Notes under the pieces: generated by a model
The model's database searches: none
What the model saw: the letters and a program-made list of their open reading frames with translations, nothing else
What the model was told of the DNA's origin: nothing
Made by a program: the position numbers and the translations under genes
In this document: positions 28,900-39,797 of the stretch, one piece after another
Position numbering within the stretch: the first letter of the stretch is position 1
Layout: every line of letters starts with the position of its first letter
Assembly (NCBI GenBank): GCA_043228905.1
Contig: JBHGNT010000007.1
Span: 16,182,001-16,246,000, forward strand
DNA from: Azolla caroliniana
Taxonomy: Eukaryota > Polypodiophyta
Length of the DNA stretch: 64,000 nucleotides
Reading direction: 5' to 3'

Positions 28900-29335
28900 T
28901 GTCATGATATGGCAAGACTCGAACCCATGACCTTATGCTACATGGGTCGAGCTCTTGACCATTAGACTATACATTGTAATACATAAAATATTATTTTCAT
29001 TTATGTTTTATTCTAGAAAATTGATGTATATTCCAGATTTCTCTGGAACATTCCAGAAACTTCAGGAGTATTCCTTAGAACACTATAAAAGGAGGCACAA
29101 GGCATTATTTCGAACCAAATCGGTTCAACGCCAGTCTTAAGCCTCCTAGCTACTGTACATTTTCTTCACATAATATATATCTTTTCTTATCATCACTCTC
29201 TCTCTCTCTCTCGATCGATCTCTCTCTCCCTCCCTCTCACTCACTCTTTCCTTCTCTCGAGAGTTCTTCACCTCTCTTAGTACTAATACTTCTTTTAGTA
29301 CTAATTCCTTCTCTGTCTTAGTACTGTTCCTGACA
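28900..29335 (+). repeat. 5' LTR of element G
   Basis: TGTCATGATATGG to TTCCTGACA, with TGTCA/TGACA ends. A TATA box TATAAAA is at 29084-29090. An antisense tRNA-like module lies at 28911-28972, and a CT-rich stretch at about 29200-29240. Confidence 0.93.
28911..28972 (-). other. Antisense tRNA-like module (box A and box B) at the LTR start
   Basis: On the minus strand TAGTCTAATGG (28969-28959) fits the pol III box A consensus and GGTTCGAGTCT (28925-28915) fits box B, with tRNA-like spacing. The stems do not pair well enough for a real tRNA. The same module occurs at the 3' LTR (34990-35051), and related ones in F, R and E. Confidence 0.6.
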
Positions 29336-29337
29336 AT

Positions 29338-29349
29338 TTGAACCGATTT
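29338..29349 (+). promoter_or_regulatory. Self-priming site of element G
   Basis: TTGAACCGATTT, two bases after the 5' LTR, is the exact complement of AAATCGGTTCAA at 29117-29128 within the LTR. That segment starts about 33 nt after the TATA box, where transcription should begin. No sequence starting with TGG, as needed for a tRNA primer, is present here. This is the layout known from Tf1, where the 5' end of the RNA folds back to prime reverse transcription. Confidence 0.75.
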
Positions 29350-29408
29350 TCCTACCTTCTGTCTCTCTCATTTCCTACTAATCTCTTATTCCTCTTTTCT
29401 TTCATCCC

Positions 29409-31500
29409 ATGGCCACTGTTAGCGCTGAAGAATATCAATCTGTTTTCTCGGAATTTCAATGCTTGAAAGAGAAGTTCCATGCTTTGGAACAAGAAAACCA
29501 ACGGTTGTTGGGGGATCTTCAGCAAATCTCCTTAGAAAAGCAGCAAACACAACAACAGCATGGGGAACTTGCGTTACGCGTGCAACAACTCAAAGCAACC
29601 ATCGTAGCGATGCAACAACAAGGGCCCGGAACACAAGGGATTCATAAAGAACCCAAGATTGGCCTACCCATGAAGTTCGATGGAACACGATCGCAGTTTA
29701 GAGGGTTCCTTAACCAGGTACGATTAGTTATTCAAATGCATCCTTCCCGGTATCCCACCGATGCATCACAAGTGGGTTTAGTAGGCACTTTGTTAAGTGG
29801 CTCAGCGTTGGCATGGTTCGCTCCACTATTAGAAACGGAATCTCCATTACTCAACAATTTTGAAGAGTTTCTAGGTGAGTTTAAAGCATGTTTCGAAGAT
29901 ACTGACAGCATCAGGACCGCAATCAACAAAATTCGGCGATTACGCCAAGGTGACCGTCCAGCCTCCGCATACGCTGCAGATTTTCGCCTACTCGCCGCCG
30001 ATATCCCTTGGGATGATCAAGAGTTGATGGAGCAATTCCGTTATGGTTTACACAACGACGTCAGGGATTTACTCTTGACCTTCCCCGAAGAGCCAAAGTC
30101 CTTAACATAAGCAATCAGTCGCGCGGTGAGATGTGACAACCGCCTCTTTCAACGACGTTCGAAACGACAGCTACAGATGCCGAGGGCAAGATCAGAGCCC
30201 ACCTACGCCTCAGTGGTAGCAAGACCTTTTCCGAGGGAGTCATATAATGCGCCTCCAGTGAATACTCCGACTCCGATGGAGATTGACACTACACGTCGTC
30301 AAGGGCCATTATCCGAAGAAGAAAAGTAGCAACGCCGTACAAATCGACTATGTCTTTACTGCGGTGGACCAAGACATATTGCAATAAATTGCCCCCATAG
30401 GCCAAGAAGACAGGTAAACCAAATAGTCGCTAGTTCTAATTGTACTAAACCCGAGCCTATTTCAGTAGGGATATCTAATAGTCCTAATAGTACTAATAGC
30501 CCAGATCTAGCGAACAGATTTGATGTCCTTAGTCAGTTAGAAAAAGAGTTAAACGACTAAGTCCAGCCAAAATAGGAGCCGTTTGGTTGGAGAGCCCTAG
30601 ATCTGTGCAGCCCATTAGTGATTCCATTCCCTCTAAGCAAGTTAGTGATAGTTAGTACTAAAAGTACCCCTCCAATACATGTCCTAGCACTCCTAGATTC
30701 CGGAGCTAACTCTTGCTTTATGGATAAGAAATTTGCTCAAGCTCATAAGATATCCCTAAGAAAACTCCAGTGTCCAACCTCTGTAGTAGCCATTGATGGA
30801 CGTCCCATTGCTTTCGGAAATATCATAGAAGAGTCAAAGCCCATTAATATTGTCCTAGATAATTTAGCATGTGTAGTATCATTTAATATTATTAGTATCC
30901 TAGAACATCCCATAGTTTTAGGATTACTATGGTTCGAGTTACATAACCCAGACATAGATTGGAGAACAAGAGAAATCCGGTGTCGACAAACCCAAGGATC
31001 AACTCAGAAGATGGCAACCATTTCGCTACGTTAGTTGCGTAAAGAAGGGCACAAGGAGGAAATGTTCCTCTTTGCAATATCAATAAACCCCTCCAGCACC
31101 ACTAAAGAAGAATCCACCGTTCAACTTCCCGAGAAGTATCGTCATTACGCCAATGTGTTCGATAAAGTACATGCCAACACACTTCCTCATCATCGACCGT
31201 ACGATTGCCCCATCGATTTACAACCGGGAAAAGAGCCGCCATGGGGACCGATCTACAATTTGTCACCAACCGAGCTGGAATTCCTTCGGTCCTATATAGA
31301 GGAGAATTTGGAAAATGGTTTCATCCGGCATTCAAAATCTCCAGCCGGCGCGCCCATTTTCTTCGTCAAGAAAAAGGATGGATCGCTTCGTCTCGTTGTA
31401 GATTACCATGGCCTGAATAAGGTTACAATCAGGAATAGGTATGCTCTTCCCCTTATCTCAAGTCTTTTAGAACGGATCAATGGTGTCAGGTTCTTCACGA
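29409..31500 (+). pseudogene. Gag, protease and start of RT of element G (stops in one frame)
   Basis: One frame runs from the ATG at 29409 to about 31.5 kb, broken only by single TAA/TAG stops (30108, 30327, two near 30557-30573, and 31032). Gag begins with a Gln-rich coiled coil (residues 10-75). The capsid-type domain (IGLPMKFDGTRSQFRGFL) follows at about 85-230 and a CCHC knuckle CLYCGGPRHIAINC near 30351. The protease motif is LLDSGANSCFM near 30690. RT starts with PYDCPIDLQPG and VKKKDGSLRLVVDY, and a frameshift follows near 31505. Each stop could come from CAA or CAG by C to T change. In the parent element gag and pol were probably one polyprotein. Confidence 0.88.
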
Positions 31501-32717
31501 AGATCGACTTACGGGAGCATATAACCTCGTACAGATCCGACCAGGAGACGAATGGAATACCGCGTTTCGCACCAGATATGGGCACTTCGAGTATACGGTC
31601 ATGCCGTTCGGCCTCACTAATGCACCGGCAGTCTTCCAGCACATGGCTAATGATATATTATGACATCTATTGGATGATTGTTTGATCATCTATTTGGATG
31701 ATCTACTGGTTTATTCAAAGACCCAAGAAGAACATGATTCTCATGTACTATTAGTACTAAAACGACTTCGAGAACATGGTCTGTATGCAAAGCTGGAAAA
31801 ATGTAGTTTCGGGTGCAACCAAGTGGAATTTCTCGGCTACATCATTTCGTCAGAAGGCATCTCCATGGACCCAGTTAAGGTCAAAACGGTGGTAGAATGG
31901 CAGACTCTGCGTTCGGTGCGGGATGTGCAATGCTTCCTAGGCTTTGCCAATTTTTACCGGAAGTTCATACAAGTTTACTCAAAGATCGTTCTACCTCTCA
32001 CACAACTTACCAGGAAGGGACAACCGTTCATCTGGTCTAAAGAAACGGACGTGGCTTTTGAGAGTCTTAAAAAGGCATTTACATCGGCTCCAATTCTAGC
32101 TCATGTCGTTCCGGAAAAACCATTCATTATCGAAGATGACACATCGGATTTTGCATTGGGGAGCATTCTGTCACAACAGGGGAATGATGAGAAGCTACAT
32201 CTTGTGGCTTTTCACTCATGCAAGTTTGACGCCGCCGAAATCAACTACGAAATTCATGATAAGGAGCTATTAGCAATAGTGGATTCTTTTATGCAATGGA
32301 GGCATTTTCTGGAGGGATCCTCTCATCCGGTCACCGTATTTAGTCACCACAAGAACCTTGCCTACTTTTAGGATGCTCGTGTGTTGAATCGACGTCAAGC
32401 TCGGTGGGCCCACTTCCTCACGCATTTCGACTTCAAAATTACATATCGTCCGGGGAAGCACCAAGGGAAGGCAGATGCATTATCACAACGTTCGTATCTA
32501 GCACCCCGTCTCGGCGAGCCAGCTTTCGATAACCAAAAACAAGTCATCTTGGGACCGGCACGACTACAAGCAACACAGATCTTTGACATGCCCATAGATT
32601 CCCGCATTATCGATACCATACACGAAGACTTGAAGACAGATGCGTTCGCCCAAGCTATACTAGCACAAATTGATCCCTCTCGAGCGTTGTGTTCACAGTC
32701 GCAACCACCAGGTACGG
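31500..32717 (+). pseudogene. RT palm and RNase H of element G
   Basis: After the frameshift near 31505 the RT palm is read in another frame. The catalytic motif is YLDDLLVYSKTQEE at about 31692. The thumb is well conserved (KCSFGCNQVEFLGYI, FLGFANFYRKFI), and RNase H (LHLVAFHSCKFDAAEINYEI) reaches to a TAG at 32369-32371. Beyond it the frame goes on ([23 protein letters not shown]) until solo LTR P cuts it at 32717. About 800 bp later the same reading resumes at 33528. Confidence 0.88.
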
Positions 32718-33321
32718 TGTCGTGAAGAATTTCGGCCAGAGGCGGAAACCGGGAAACATTGGCTACATCGGCGGGGTGCAGCGTGTGTACGCACCCATGT
32801 ACATTTAGTGTGAATAACGAGGGCGCCTTTATGGCGCCAAAGAGTAGTCAAGTCGGGACAGACGGTCCCATGTAAGTCGGGGTTTATCCCACATTGTAAC
32901 GCATCCCTATCCTTGTTCTATAAAAGGAAGGGAACGCCCTTTGTGAAAGGGTTGCCCATTTTGCATTAGAGGGTATACCGTTAGGTTTAGAGTTAGTTTC
33001 TTCTTCTTCTTCTCCCCCTTCGTGTTCTCTTAGGGTTTGCTTCAGCTCATCTCCTGCGCAAGACCCCGCTCAGCGCGACGAGCCCGTGAGCTCCCCGACC
33101 GGCGGCTTGGCAGCTGATGACTACTGTAACCTACCACGGTCCGGCTCAACGCCAGGAATGTATTCTTCTTTTATATATATATATACGTTTGCGTCTGTCT
33201 GTGTATATTCGCATCTTCGTTGGTGTCGAGTGCTTCCCCCTTCCTGCTTTTCCTGTACTTAAGGGTGTGAGTCGGGTTGGCCTGTGTGTGTGTGAGTGTG
33301 TGTGCGTGAGTCGATGTTAAA

Positions 33322-33396
<75 letters not shown>

Positions 33397-33523
33397 GTTG
33401 CTTCCAGTGTGCTTCTGGGATGCCCCGGAGACGGTGAAGCGCGACTTCCTACGCTCCATCACTCCCTAGTCCAAGACCCCCGTGGTCCCGCCTTTCTCCA
33501 CGCACGCGCGTAACAACGTGACA
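32718..33523 (+). mobile_element. Solo LTR P (A/B type) inside pol of element G
   Basis: This 806-bp unit starts TGTCGTGAAG and ends AACAACGTGACA, flanked by a perfect 4-bp duplication ACGG (32714-32717 and 33524-33527). Reading in the direction of G it is the reverse complement type of the LTR of A (shared: CCCATGTAAGTCGGG, TTGTTCTATAAAAGGAAGGG). It contains a TATA box near 32926, an AT-rich TA repeat near 33175 and a long CT microsatellite at about 33325-33394. There is no interior, so it is a solo LTR left by recombination. It is younger than G. Confidence 0.9.
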
Positions 33524-33527
33524 ACGG

Positions 33528-34340
33528 ACTATCGGCAATTCAAATACCATGATGGATTACTCTTCTTTAAAGAACTTTTGTATGTTCCTAATGGTTCTTG
33601 CCGCCTTCAAGTAGTACAAAACTGTCATGACACATATACAACTGGGCATTTTGGTAGTACTAAAACACTACATTTAGTACAACGATCATTCTGGTGGCCC
33701 TGTATGCGACAATTTGTCGAGGATTTTGTTCGGACTTGTGATACATGCTGCAGAGCAAAAATGCCAAGGCATCGTCCATATGGTTTATTAGAACCATTAC
33801 CAATTCCAAGCAAGCCATGGCAATCCATTGCTCTAGACTTCATCACAGATCTTCCAGTCTCTAAGGGGTTCAATGCGATTCTAACGGTGGTCGATCGATA
33901 TACAAAGATGGCTCATTTCTTGCCATGTACTAAGGAGTTCTCCAGTGAAGACACTGCCGAAATTGTCATGCGTGAAGTATGTCGGCATCGTGGACTTCCC
34001 GATAGTATCATCAGTGACCGTGGACCCCAGTTTGTGTCAAAATTCTGGAAGCACCTTTTTAACATGCTCAAGGTCACTTGTAACCTCTCCTCCGGCTACC
34101 ACCCACAAACCGACGTCCAAGCCGAATGAACCAATCAAACGCTGGAGCAGTATCTGCGGTGCTTTCTCAGCTATCATCAAGATGACTGGGCAGATATTCT
34201 CCACTTCGCCTAATTTTCCTATAAAAACTCTATCCACGCATCCACGAAAGTTATGCCCTTTTATGCTTATACGGGATGTCACCCCCGGTGGTGTGTACTT
34301 GAAACCCTAGAGGTGTCCACAAATCCTTGCGCAGAGGATC
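33528..34340 (+). pseudogene. Integrase of element G
   Basis: The zinc finger shows H-H-C-C (NCHDTYTTGHFG and RTCDTC). The catalytic core has D in ALDFITDLP, D in SDRGPQF and E in VQAE, with 35 residues between the last two. A TGA at 34127-34129 directly follows that Glu; related elements have ERTNQ there, so Arg CGA has become TGA. A further stop (TAA, 34211-34213) lies in the next helix. The rest of the integrase is well conserved, so decay is recent. Confidence 0.88.
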
Positions 34341-34986
34341 ATTTGGAGAGGTTACGCAAGATACAAGGGGATTTATCTACTCATCTCCAACAAGCTCAAC
34401 AAACACACAAGGTTTATGCAGATCGTCATCGACTCCCATCTAGTTTTAACATTGGAGATCGGGTATGGCTACTCCGACGACACATCAAGACTACTCGCCC
34501 ATGCGAGAAGTTGGATTATCGGCGATTAGGTCCTTTCCGTATTATCGGAAAGATTAATGATGTCGCATTTCGTCTTGATCTACCTCCACAACATCGGATA
34601 CATCCGGTGTTTCATAGTTCTCTCCTTGAACCCTATCAAGAGAGCACCATCTGTATCCGATGTTTCATAGTTCTCTCCTTCAACCCTATCAAGAGAGCAC
34701 CATCCCAAGACGTATTACACAGCCTCCACCCCCGATCGAGCTTGAAGATGGACCTGAGTACGAGGTTGCCGCCATCCTTGATTCCACGCTTGTTCGCAAC
34801 AAGCTCTACTATCTAGTCGATTGGCTAGGATATAGTCCCAGCGAGCATACTTGGGAACCAATAGAGAATGTCACCAATGCTCGTGCTCTTCTTGAAGACT
34901 TCCATCGTCAATATCCAGACAAACCGGGTCCTCAATCCAAAACGACTCGTTACACTCGTCGTTTTAAAGGGGGAATAGTGTCATGA
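34253..34986 (+). CDS. Integrase C-terminus and chromodomain of element G
   Basis: Two overlapping frames cover this part because a 53-bp segment is tandemly duplicated (about 34602-34655 and 34655-34706), which shifts the frame. The first frame (34253-34816) holds the GPY-type region (YRRLGPFRIIGKIND). The second (34660-34986) holds the chromodomain with its aromatic residues (YEVAAIL, DWLGY, TWEP), ending in a basic tail. The stop TGA (34984-34986) lies inside the first eight bases of the 3' LTR, so the ORF runs through the polypurine tract. Chromodomains of this family are known to bind histone H3 methyl marks and to guide insertion into silent chromatin. Confidence 0.85.
34964..34978 (+). 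promoter_or_regulatory. Polypurine tract of element G
   Basis: TTAAAGGGGGAATAG lies directly before the TGTCATG start of the 3' LTR; it would prime plus-strand DNA synthesis. It is at the same time coding for the end of the chromodomain ORF. Confidence 0.85.
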
Positions 34987-35407
34987 TATGGCAAGACTCG
35001 AACCCATGACCTTATGCTACATGGGTCGAGCTCTTGACCATTAGACTATACATTGTAATACATAGAATATTATTTTCATTTATATTTTATTATAGAAAAT
35101 TGATGTATATTCCAGATTTCTCTGGAACATTCTAGAAACTTCAAGAGTATTCCTTAGAACACTATAAAAGGAGGCACAAGGCATTATTTCGAACCAAATC
35201 GGTTCAACGCCAGTCTTAAGCCTCCTAGCTACTGTACATTTTCTTCACATGATATATATCTTTTCTCATCACACTCTCTCTCTCTCTCGATCTCTCTCTC
35301 CCTCCCTCTCACTCACTCTTTCCTTCTCTCGAGAGTTCTTCACCTCTCTTAGTACTAATACTTCTTTTAGTACTAATTCCTTCTCTGTCTTAGTATTGTT
35401 CCTGACA
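34979..35407 (+). repeat. 3' LTR of element G
   Basis: Matches the 5' LTR with about a dozen small differences in 430 bp, among them a shorter CT repeat. The internal copy of the self-priming target (AAATCGGTTCAA) is intact near 35196-35207. Confidence 0.92.
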
Positions 35408-35412
35408 GATAC

Positions 35413-35948
35413 CATCTCCGGTCTTCAACCGTGTAGTCTGTTGCGCACCCATGTTACCTCGTTCCCGGCACCTCCGTGTGCCGTTTTCCGTCTTCCTTGT
35501 TCGGCCCTGCCCGTGCCGAACACCGTCCCATACTCGTGCTTGCTTCGGCCCTTGATGGCCACACGCAAGTCTTTCGTTCCGCTCCCAGGTGTGCCTTTCC
35601 AACTTGACACACCGCTCCATGCCTGCCCTTACCGGCTATTTTCCTTCCGAAACTACAACCGACCGTTAAGGGTTTGGCCTTTGTCAACTCCGACCTCGCC
35701 TACTCCCGGTCTGCTCTTCTTGCATCGTCGGTTCCCATTTCCTGCCACCACCGTCCTTCTCACTCGATCTCACGTTGCCACGTCGGCTTGAACTGCTGGT
35801 GTCTCCAGATCGGTGTCAGGATCCCATAGGACCGATCTTTCTCCCTCTTCTCCTTCCATCGACCTTGCCGGAACGTCCAGTTGTGGTTTGTGGCCGCCTC
35901 GTCGGCCCAATACCTCCTTGCCGCTCTACCTTCGTCATCTGATCATGT
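35413..35948 (-). other. Non-coding interior of element B, part 2
   Basis: GC-rich spacer between nested elements G and E. It shares the blocks CTCACGTTGCCACGTCGGCT and GGATCCCATAGGACCG with 41.66-41.75 kb, so it is a diverged repeat of part 3. ORFs here are short and low in complexity; I see no gene. Confidence 0.65.
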
Positions 35949-36373
35949 TGTCGTGAAGATTTTTGGCAATGGTGTGAAAATCACATAAAACATACAAAAT
36001 CGAGTATGAATCACATAAAACAATAATAGTGAAGTATCTAAGTACAAAATGATGGAGGTCTTCAAGAGCTTTCGAATGCACTTTATTACACAAGAAACGG
36101 ACAACTAGATGTCAAGATATGAGAGTATAAAGTTTGTGAAAGGAAAAGAGAAAACTGTGAGATATCCCACATATGCACGACAAATACGGCTCTCATCATA
36201 TATAGCGTAGAGAAAAAGCTATTAACTTTGTGTCTATGTGTTGAGCATATAGAGTTCAAGGTAACTTGAACTAAGAGTGGAGGTGGCCTAGCCACTCGTA
36301 AAGGTTTTGGCCAACCAAAACGGAACTGGACGGTAACCGGCGATCGGTGATGTGGCGGTATCGGCATTCGGCG
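35949..36373 (+). repeat. Truncated 5' LTR of element E
   Basis: Matches the first 425 bp of the 3' LTR (39798 onward) closely, then passes without a gap into pol coding sequence near 36374. The junction is a deletion end. Confidence 0.88.
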
Positions 36374-39300
36374 GAGCTGGCGAGGCGATGGCGTCGGATA
36401 CAAGAATTCGAGAAGATGCTGAAAGAAGAAAACATAATAGAAGAAGGAGAGTTCGTGACTCATATTATGGAAGAAGCCTCATTTAACGACACCATCGGCG
36501 AAATCAAGGACGTTGTGGACTTGAGCTATCTTCACGACCAACGCGTGATTTTGGTTAACTCCGTCAACATGTACGCTATCATCGATGAATACCGTCGTGG
36601 CATCTCGATGAAGGAAGTTGACATCAACACGAAATATAAAACGGTGGATAAGAAGATCAAGCCAATTGCGGTTCCGCTACCGGAAGATAGCTGGCAAAAG
36701 ATGAAGTCGCTAATGATCCAAGCTTAAGAGATCCGAAGAAGATAGGTCATGTCTTCACCAAAGAGACAAAGGGGAAGCTACGAGTTGGAAAGGAGGATTT
36801 CCTTCTCCCTGAAGAGGAGCGAATGTTTCGCGATATGCTTGAGAGACATGAGAAGGCTTTCGCATTCTTCCCATGAGAAATCGGATGCACCGACCCAAAG
36901 GTTATAGAGCCGATGGTTATCTTCACGGTGCCTCATGTGCCTTGGAATTTGAAACCGATACCGGTTCCGAGAGCACACCTTCTGAAGCTGATCGAGCTCT
37001 TAAAGGAGAAGGTGAGTATGGGAATTCTAGAACCGTCGAATGCTCCTTATTCCAATAGGTGGTTCACAGTGCCGAAGAAGAATGGATCATTGCGATTCAT
37101 CCAAGATCTTCAACCCGTCAACAAGGTGACAATTCGAAATGTCGGAATCGGTCCGAGCGTGGACGAATTTGCCGAAGCGTTTGCGGGCCGGTCCATCTAC
37201 TCCATTGGCGATCTCTACTCCGGATATGACCAATTCCAATTGGCGATCGACAGTCGGGACATTAAAACCATGAGGACTCTGGTTGGGCTTGGGCAGATGT
37301 GTACCTTACCCCAAGGCGCAATGAACTCGGTGGCTCATATGGTGAATGTTATGAATAAAGTCTTGAAGGATTGCATCCCGAACATCACGATGCCATTCTT
37401 GGATGATATTCCGATAAAAGGATGTTCGGATGCGGAGAAAGATGAATCGAAAGATAAGGAAGGTTGTAGAAAGTTTGTTGCGGATCATATGAAAGATTGC
37501 GAGAAGGTGCTTCAAAGGCTCGAAGATGCGAATTTGACATTTTCGGGAGAAAATTCCGCATTCGGGCAACCGGAGATCTATGTGGTAGGTCACTTGTGTG
37601 GGGCATACGGCCGGAAGCCTTCGCCATAAAAAGTGAATGCAATCCAAGACATGAAAGAAGAATGCGAAAATCAAACGGAGGTTAGAAGGTTCCTTGGAGC
37701 ATGCGCATTTTATCACATCTGGATTCCGCACTACACTCATGTCGCCGAACCGTTATATGGAATACTAAAGAAAAGAATGAAGTTCGAATGGCGAGACGAG
37801 CACACAAATGCGATGCGTAGATTGAAGAAACTGCTTCTTGAAGCTCCGGCACTAAGGAAGGTCGACTATGATGAAGCGAAGCCGATTTACGTGACCGTAG
37901 ATACGAGCCCAACCGGAATCAGGTGGGTCATCAATCAAGAAGGAGAAGATAATGCACGATATGACGTCCGGTTCAGAGCAAAGATTCTCAGCGAACGGCA
38001 ACAAAGTTATGCCCAAGTCAAGCGAGAACTTTGGGGTATTGTGTCAACAATGAAGACGGACAAAGATTACCTGATCGAGTCGGAAGTGATAATAGAGACA
38101 GATTGTCTCCCAATTCTCGAAATGGTCTCGGGATGTGCGACCCTAGATCTTGTTATGCTAAGGTGGATCGCCTACATCAAGTCTCTAAACCCAGAAATCT
38201 GTCACATTGCAGGGAAGAAGAACGCCATGGCTGACATGTTGTCGAGGGCAAGATTTGAAAATGGAAGCGACATGGTTTCGGAAGATGAAGATGTCACCCT
38301 CGACTTCTTCAGATGGCTCGATTATCGACGGAAGACCAGGACACACAAACCCTCCACGCCTTCAACGAGAATGAGTACGAAGGAGAGTGGTTACTGATTG
38401 GTAGATTCCTAAGAACATTGATGGTTGATGCTTCGTTGACAAAGGAGGAGGCCCTACAAATCGGGAAGAAAGCTTACCGATTCTTCTTAAAGGGAGGATT
38501 CCTTTGGCGCCATCCAAAAAGAAGGACAGGAATACCTCTTCGAGTGGTGGTGAAGAAAGAAGAGCAAGAGATGTTGATGACCGAATTCCACGAGAGTGCT
38601 TGGGCAGGTCATAGAGGAACATGGGCGACGTTCGAAAAGTTGAAGGAGAAGTACTGGTGGCCAAGCATGTACAAAGATGTACTCCATTTCGTGTCCACAT
38701 GCGAAACTTGCCAAAAATATTCAAATATATGTCATCGCGATGAGTTACAACCGACATACCCACTCACCATACACTTCAAATGGATGGTGGATCTGGTCTC
38801 GATGCCAATGGGAGTGGGACAAATGAAGTACTTAGAGCTGGCAAGGGAAGACTTGACAAATTAAGTGGAAGGACGAGCCTTGACAAATAAGACGACTTCA
38901 GCCGTTTGCAAATTTTTGCTTGAAGAGGTTGTTTGCCGATACGAATGTGTGGGGAAGATAGTGGCCGACCGAGGGGAGTTGGATGCGCACAAAGCGATGG
39001 AGCTCTTCGAACGACTAGGCGTGAAGCTCTCCGTCACGACTGCCTACAATCCGGAAGCGAATGGGAAGATCGAGCGAGGGCATGGACCTATCGTTAAAGC
39101 CATCGTACGGGCATGCAACAGTCGAGTCGGGAATTGGCCACGACTATTACCCTATGCCTTGTGGGCCGATAGAACGACACACAGCTCGGTGACAGGGTAT
39201 ATGCCGACGGAGCTTATGTATGGACAAAAGTCGGTTATGCCCATCAAAAGGACGATCGCCTCATGGGTAGCGATACCGTGGGAGAACGAGATGAGCCGAG

Positions 39301-39755
39301 AAGAGTTATTAGTGGCATGGATAAGGAAACTTGAAAGAAGACCTGAAGATCTAGAAAAAGCGTGAAAGATGATGGAGGCAGCCCGAGTAAAGAACAAAGT
39401 TCGGTTCGACAACACGCATCGACTTCGTCCCAAGAAGATTGAAGAAGGAGATTGGGTTTTGGTTTACGACAGCAGCCTTGACAATCAACACAGTACAACA
39501 AGAAAGCTCGCAAGAAGATGGCTCAGGCCGTATGTGGTGACAAGTGTCAACGATAATGCCACATACCACCTTGCGGAGCTAAACGGATCAAGGTTGGTCG
39601 TACCCATTGCGGGAAAAAGAGTAAAGATTTTCAAGAAAAGACAAGACGAGAATCCTGACCTCGATCACTTCAACGATGAACATAATAGGGCGGATGTAAA
39701 TGAAGACATGGAGGATCTGATTGATCACCGTAGCCGAAATCTCACTTTCTCTCTT
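36374..39755 (+). pseudogene. Pol of element E (RT, RNase H, integrase), few lesions
   Basis: Pol starts in the region before RT (DINTKYKTVDKKIKPIA at about 36630). RT at 36778-37629 has RWFTVPKKNGSLRFIQDL, LPQGAMNSVAHM and MPFLDDIPIKG. RNase H is near 37880-38260 (TVDTSPTGIRWV, AGKKNAMADMLSRA). Integrase runs from 38313 to 39755: finger H-H-C-C (FHESAWAGHRGTW, TCETC), catalytic D in MVDLV, D in VADRGELD and E in GKIERGHG, then RRWLRPYVV. The last two catalytic residues are again 34 apart. Lesions are few: stops at about 36725, 37627, 38862 (TAA) and 39363 (TGA for Arg) and a frameshift near 38310. This is the best-preserved integrase of the group besides J. Confidence 0.88.
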
Positions 39756-39784
39756 CTTGGCACGTACCGGAGGACATGCGGTTT

Positions 39785-39797
39785 GGTGGGGGGTGGA
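39785..39797 (+). promoter_or_regulatory. Polypurine tract of element E
   Basis: GGTGGGGGGTGGA directly precedes the 3' LTR; it is nearly identical to the tract of B on the opposite strand. Confidence 0.85.

Larger units (their letters stand above)
28900..35407 (+). mobile_element. Element G: self-primed chromovirus with chromodomain
   Basis: This 6.5-kb element has LTRs of 436 bp (28900-29335) and 429 bp (34979-35407) and a perfect 5-bp duplication GATAC (28895-28899 and 35408-35412). It contains gag, protease, RT, RNase H, integrase and chromodomain in that order, and a polypurine tract directly before the 3' LTR. In place of a tRNA primer site it has a 12-nt sequence complementary to its own RNA near the start of transcription. 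Its pol is interrupted by solo LTR P and a handful of stops, so it is inactive but young. The combination of chromodomain and self-priming recalls Tf1/sushi-like and Tcn1-like chromoviruses. Confidence 0.92.

Noticed and set aside
28217-28915. Several ORFs over 130 codons in GC-rich DNA
   Set aside because: Overlapping open frames on both strands of the same spacer, low complexity, no domain; open only because of GC-rich composition.
34960-34990. Chromodomain ORF extending into the LTR as annotation error
   Set aside because: The frame truly ends with TGA at 34984-34986 inside the LTR; the polypurine tract is coding here, so the overlap is real.
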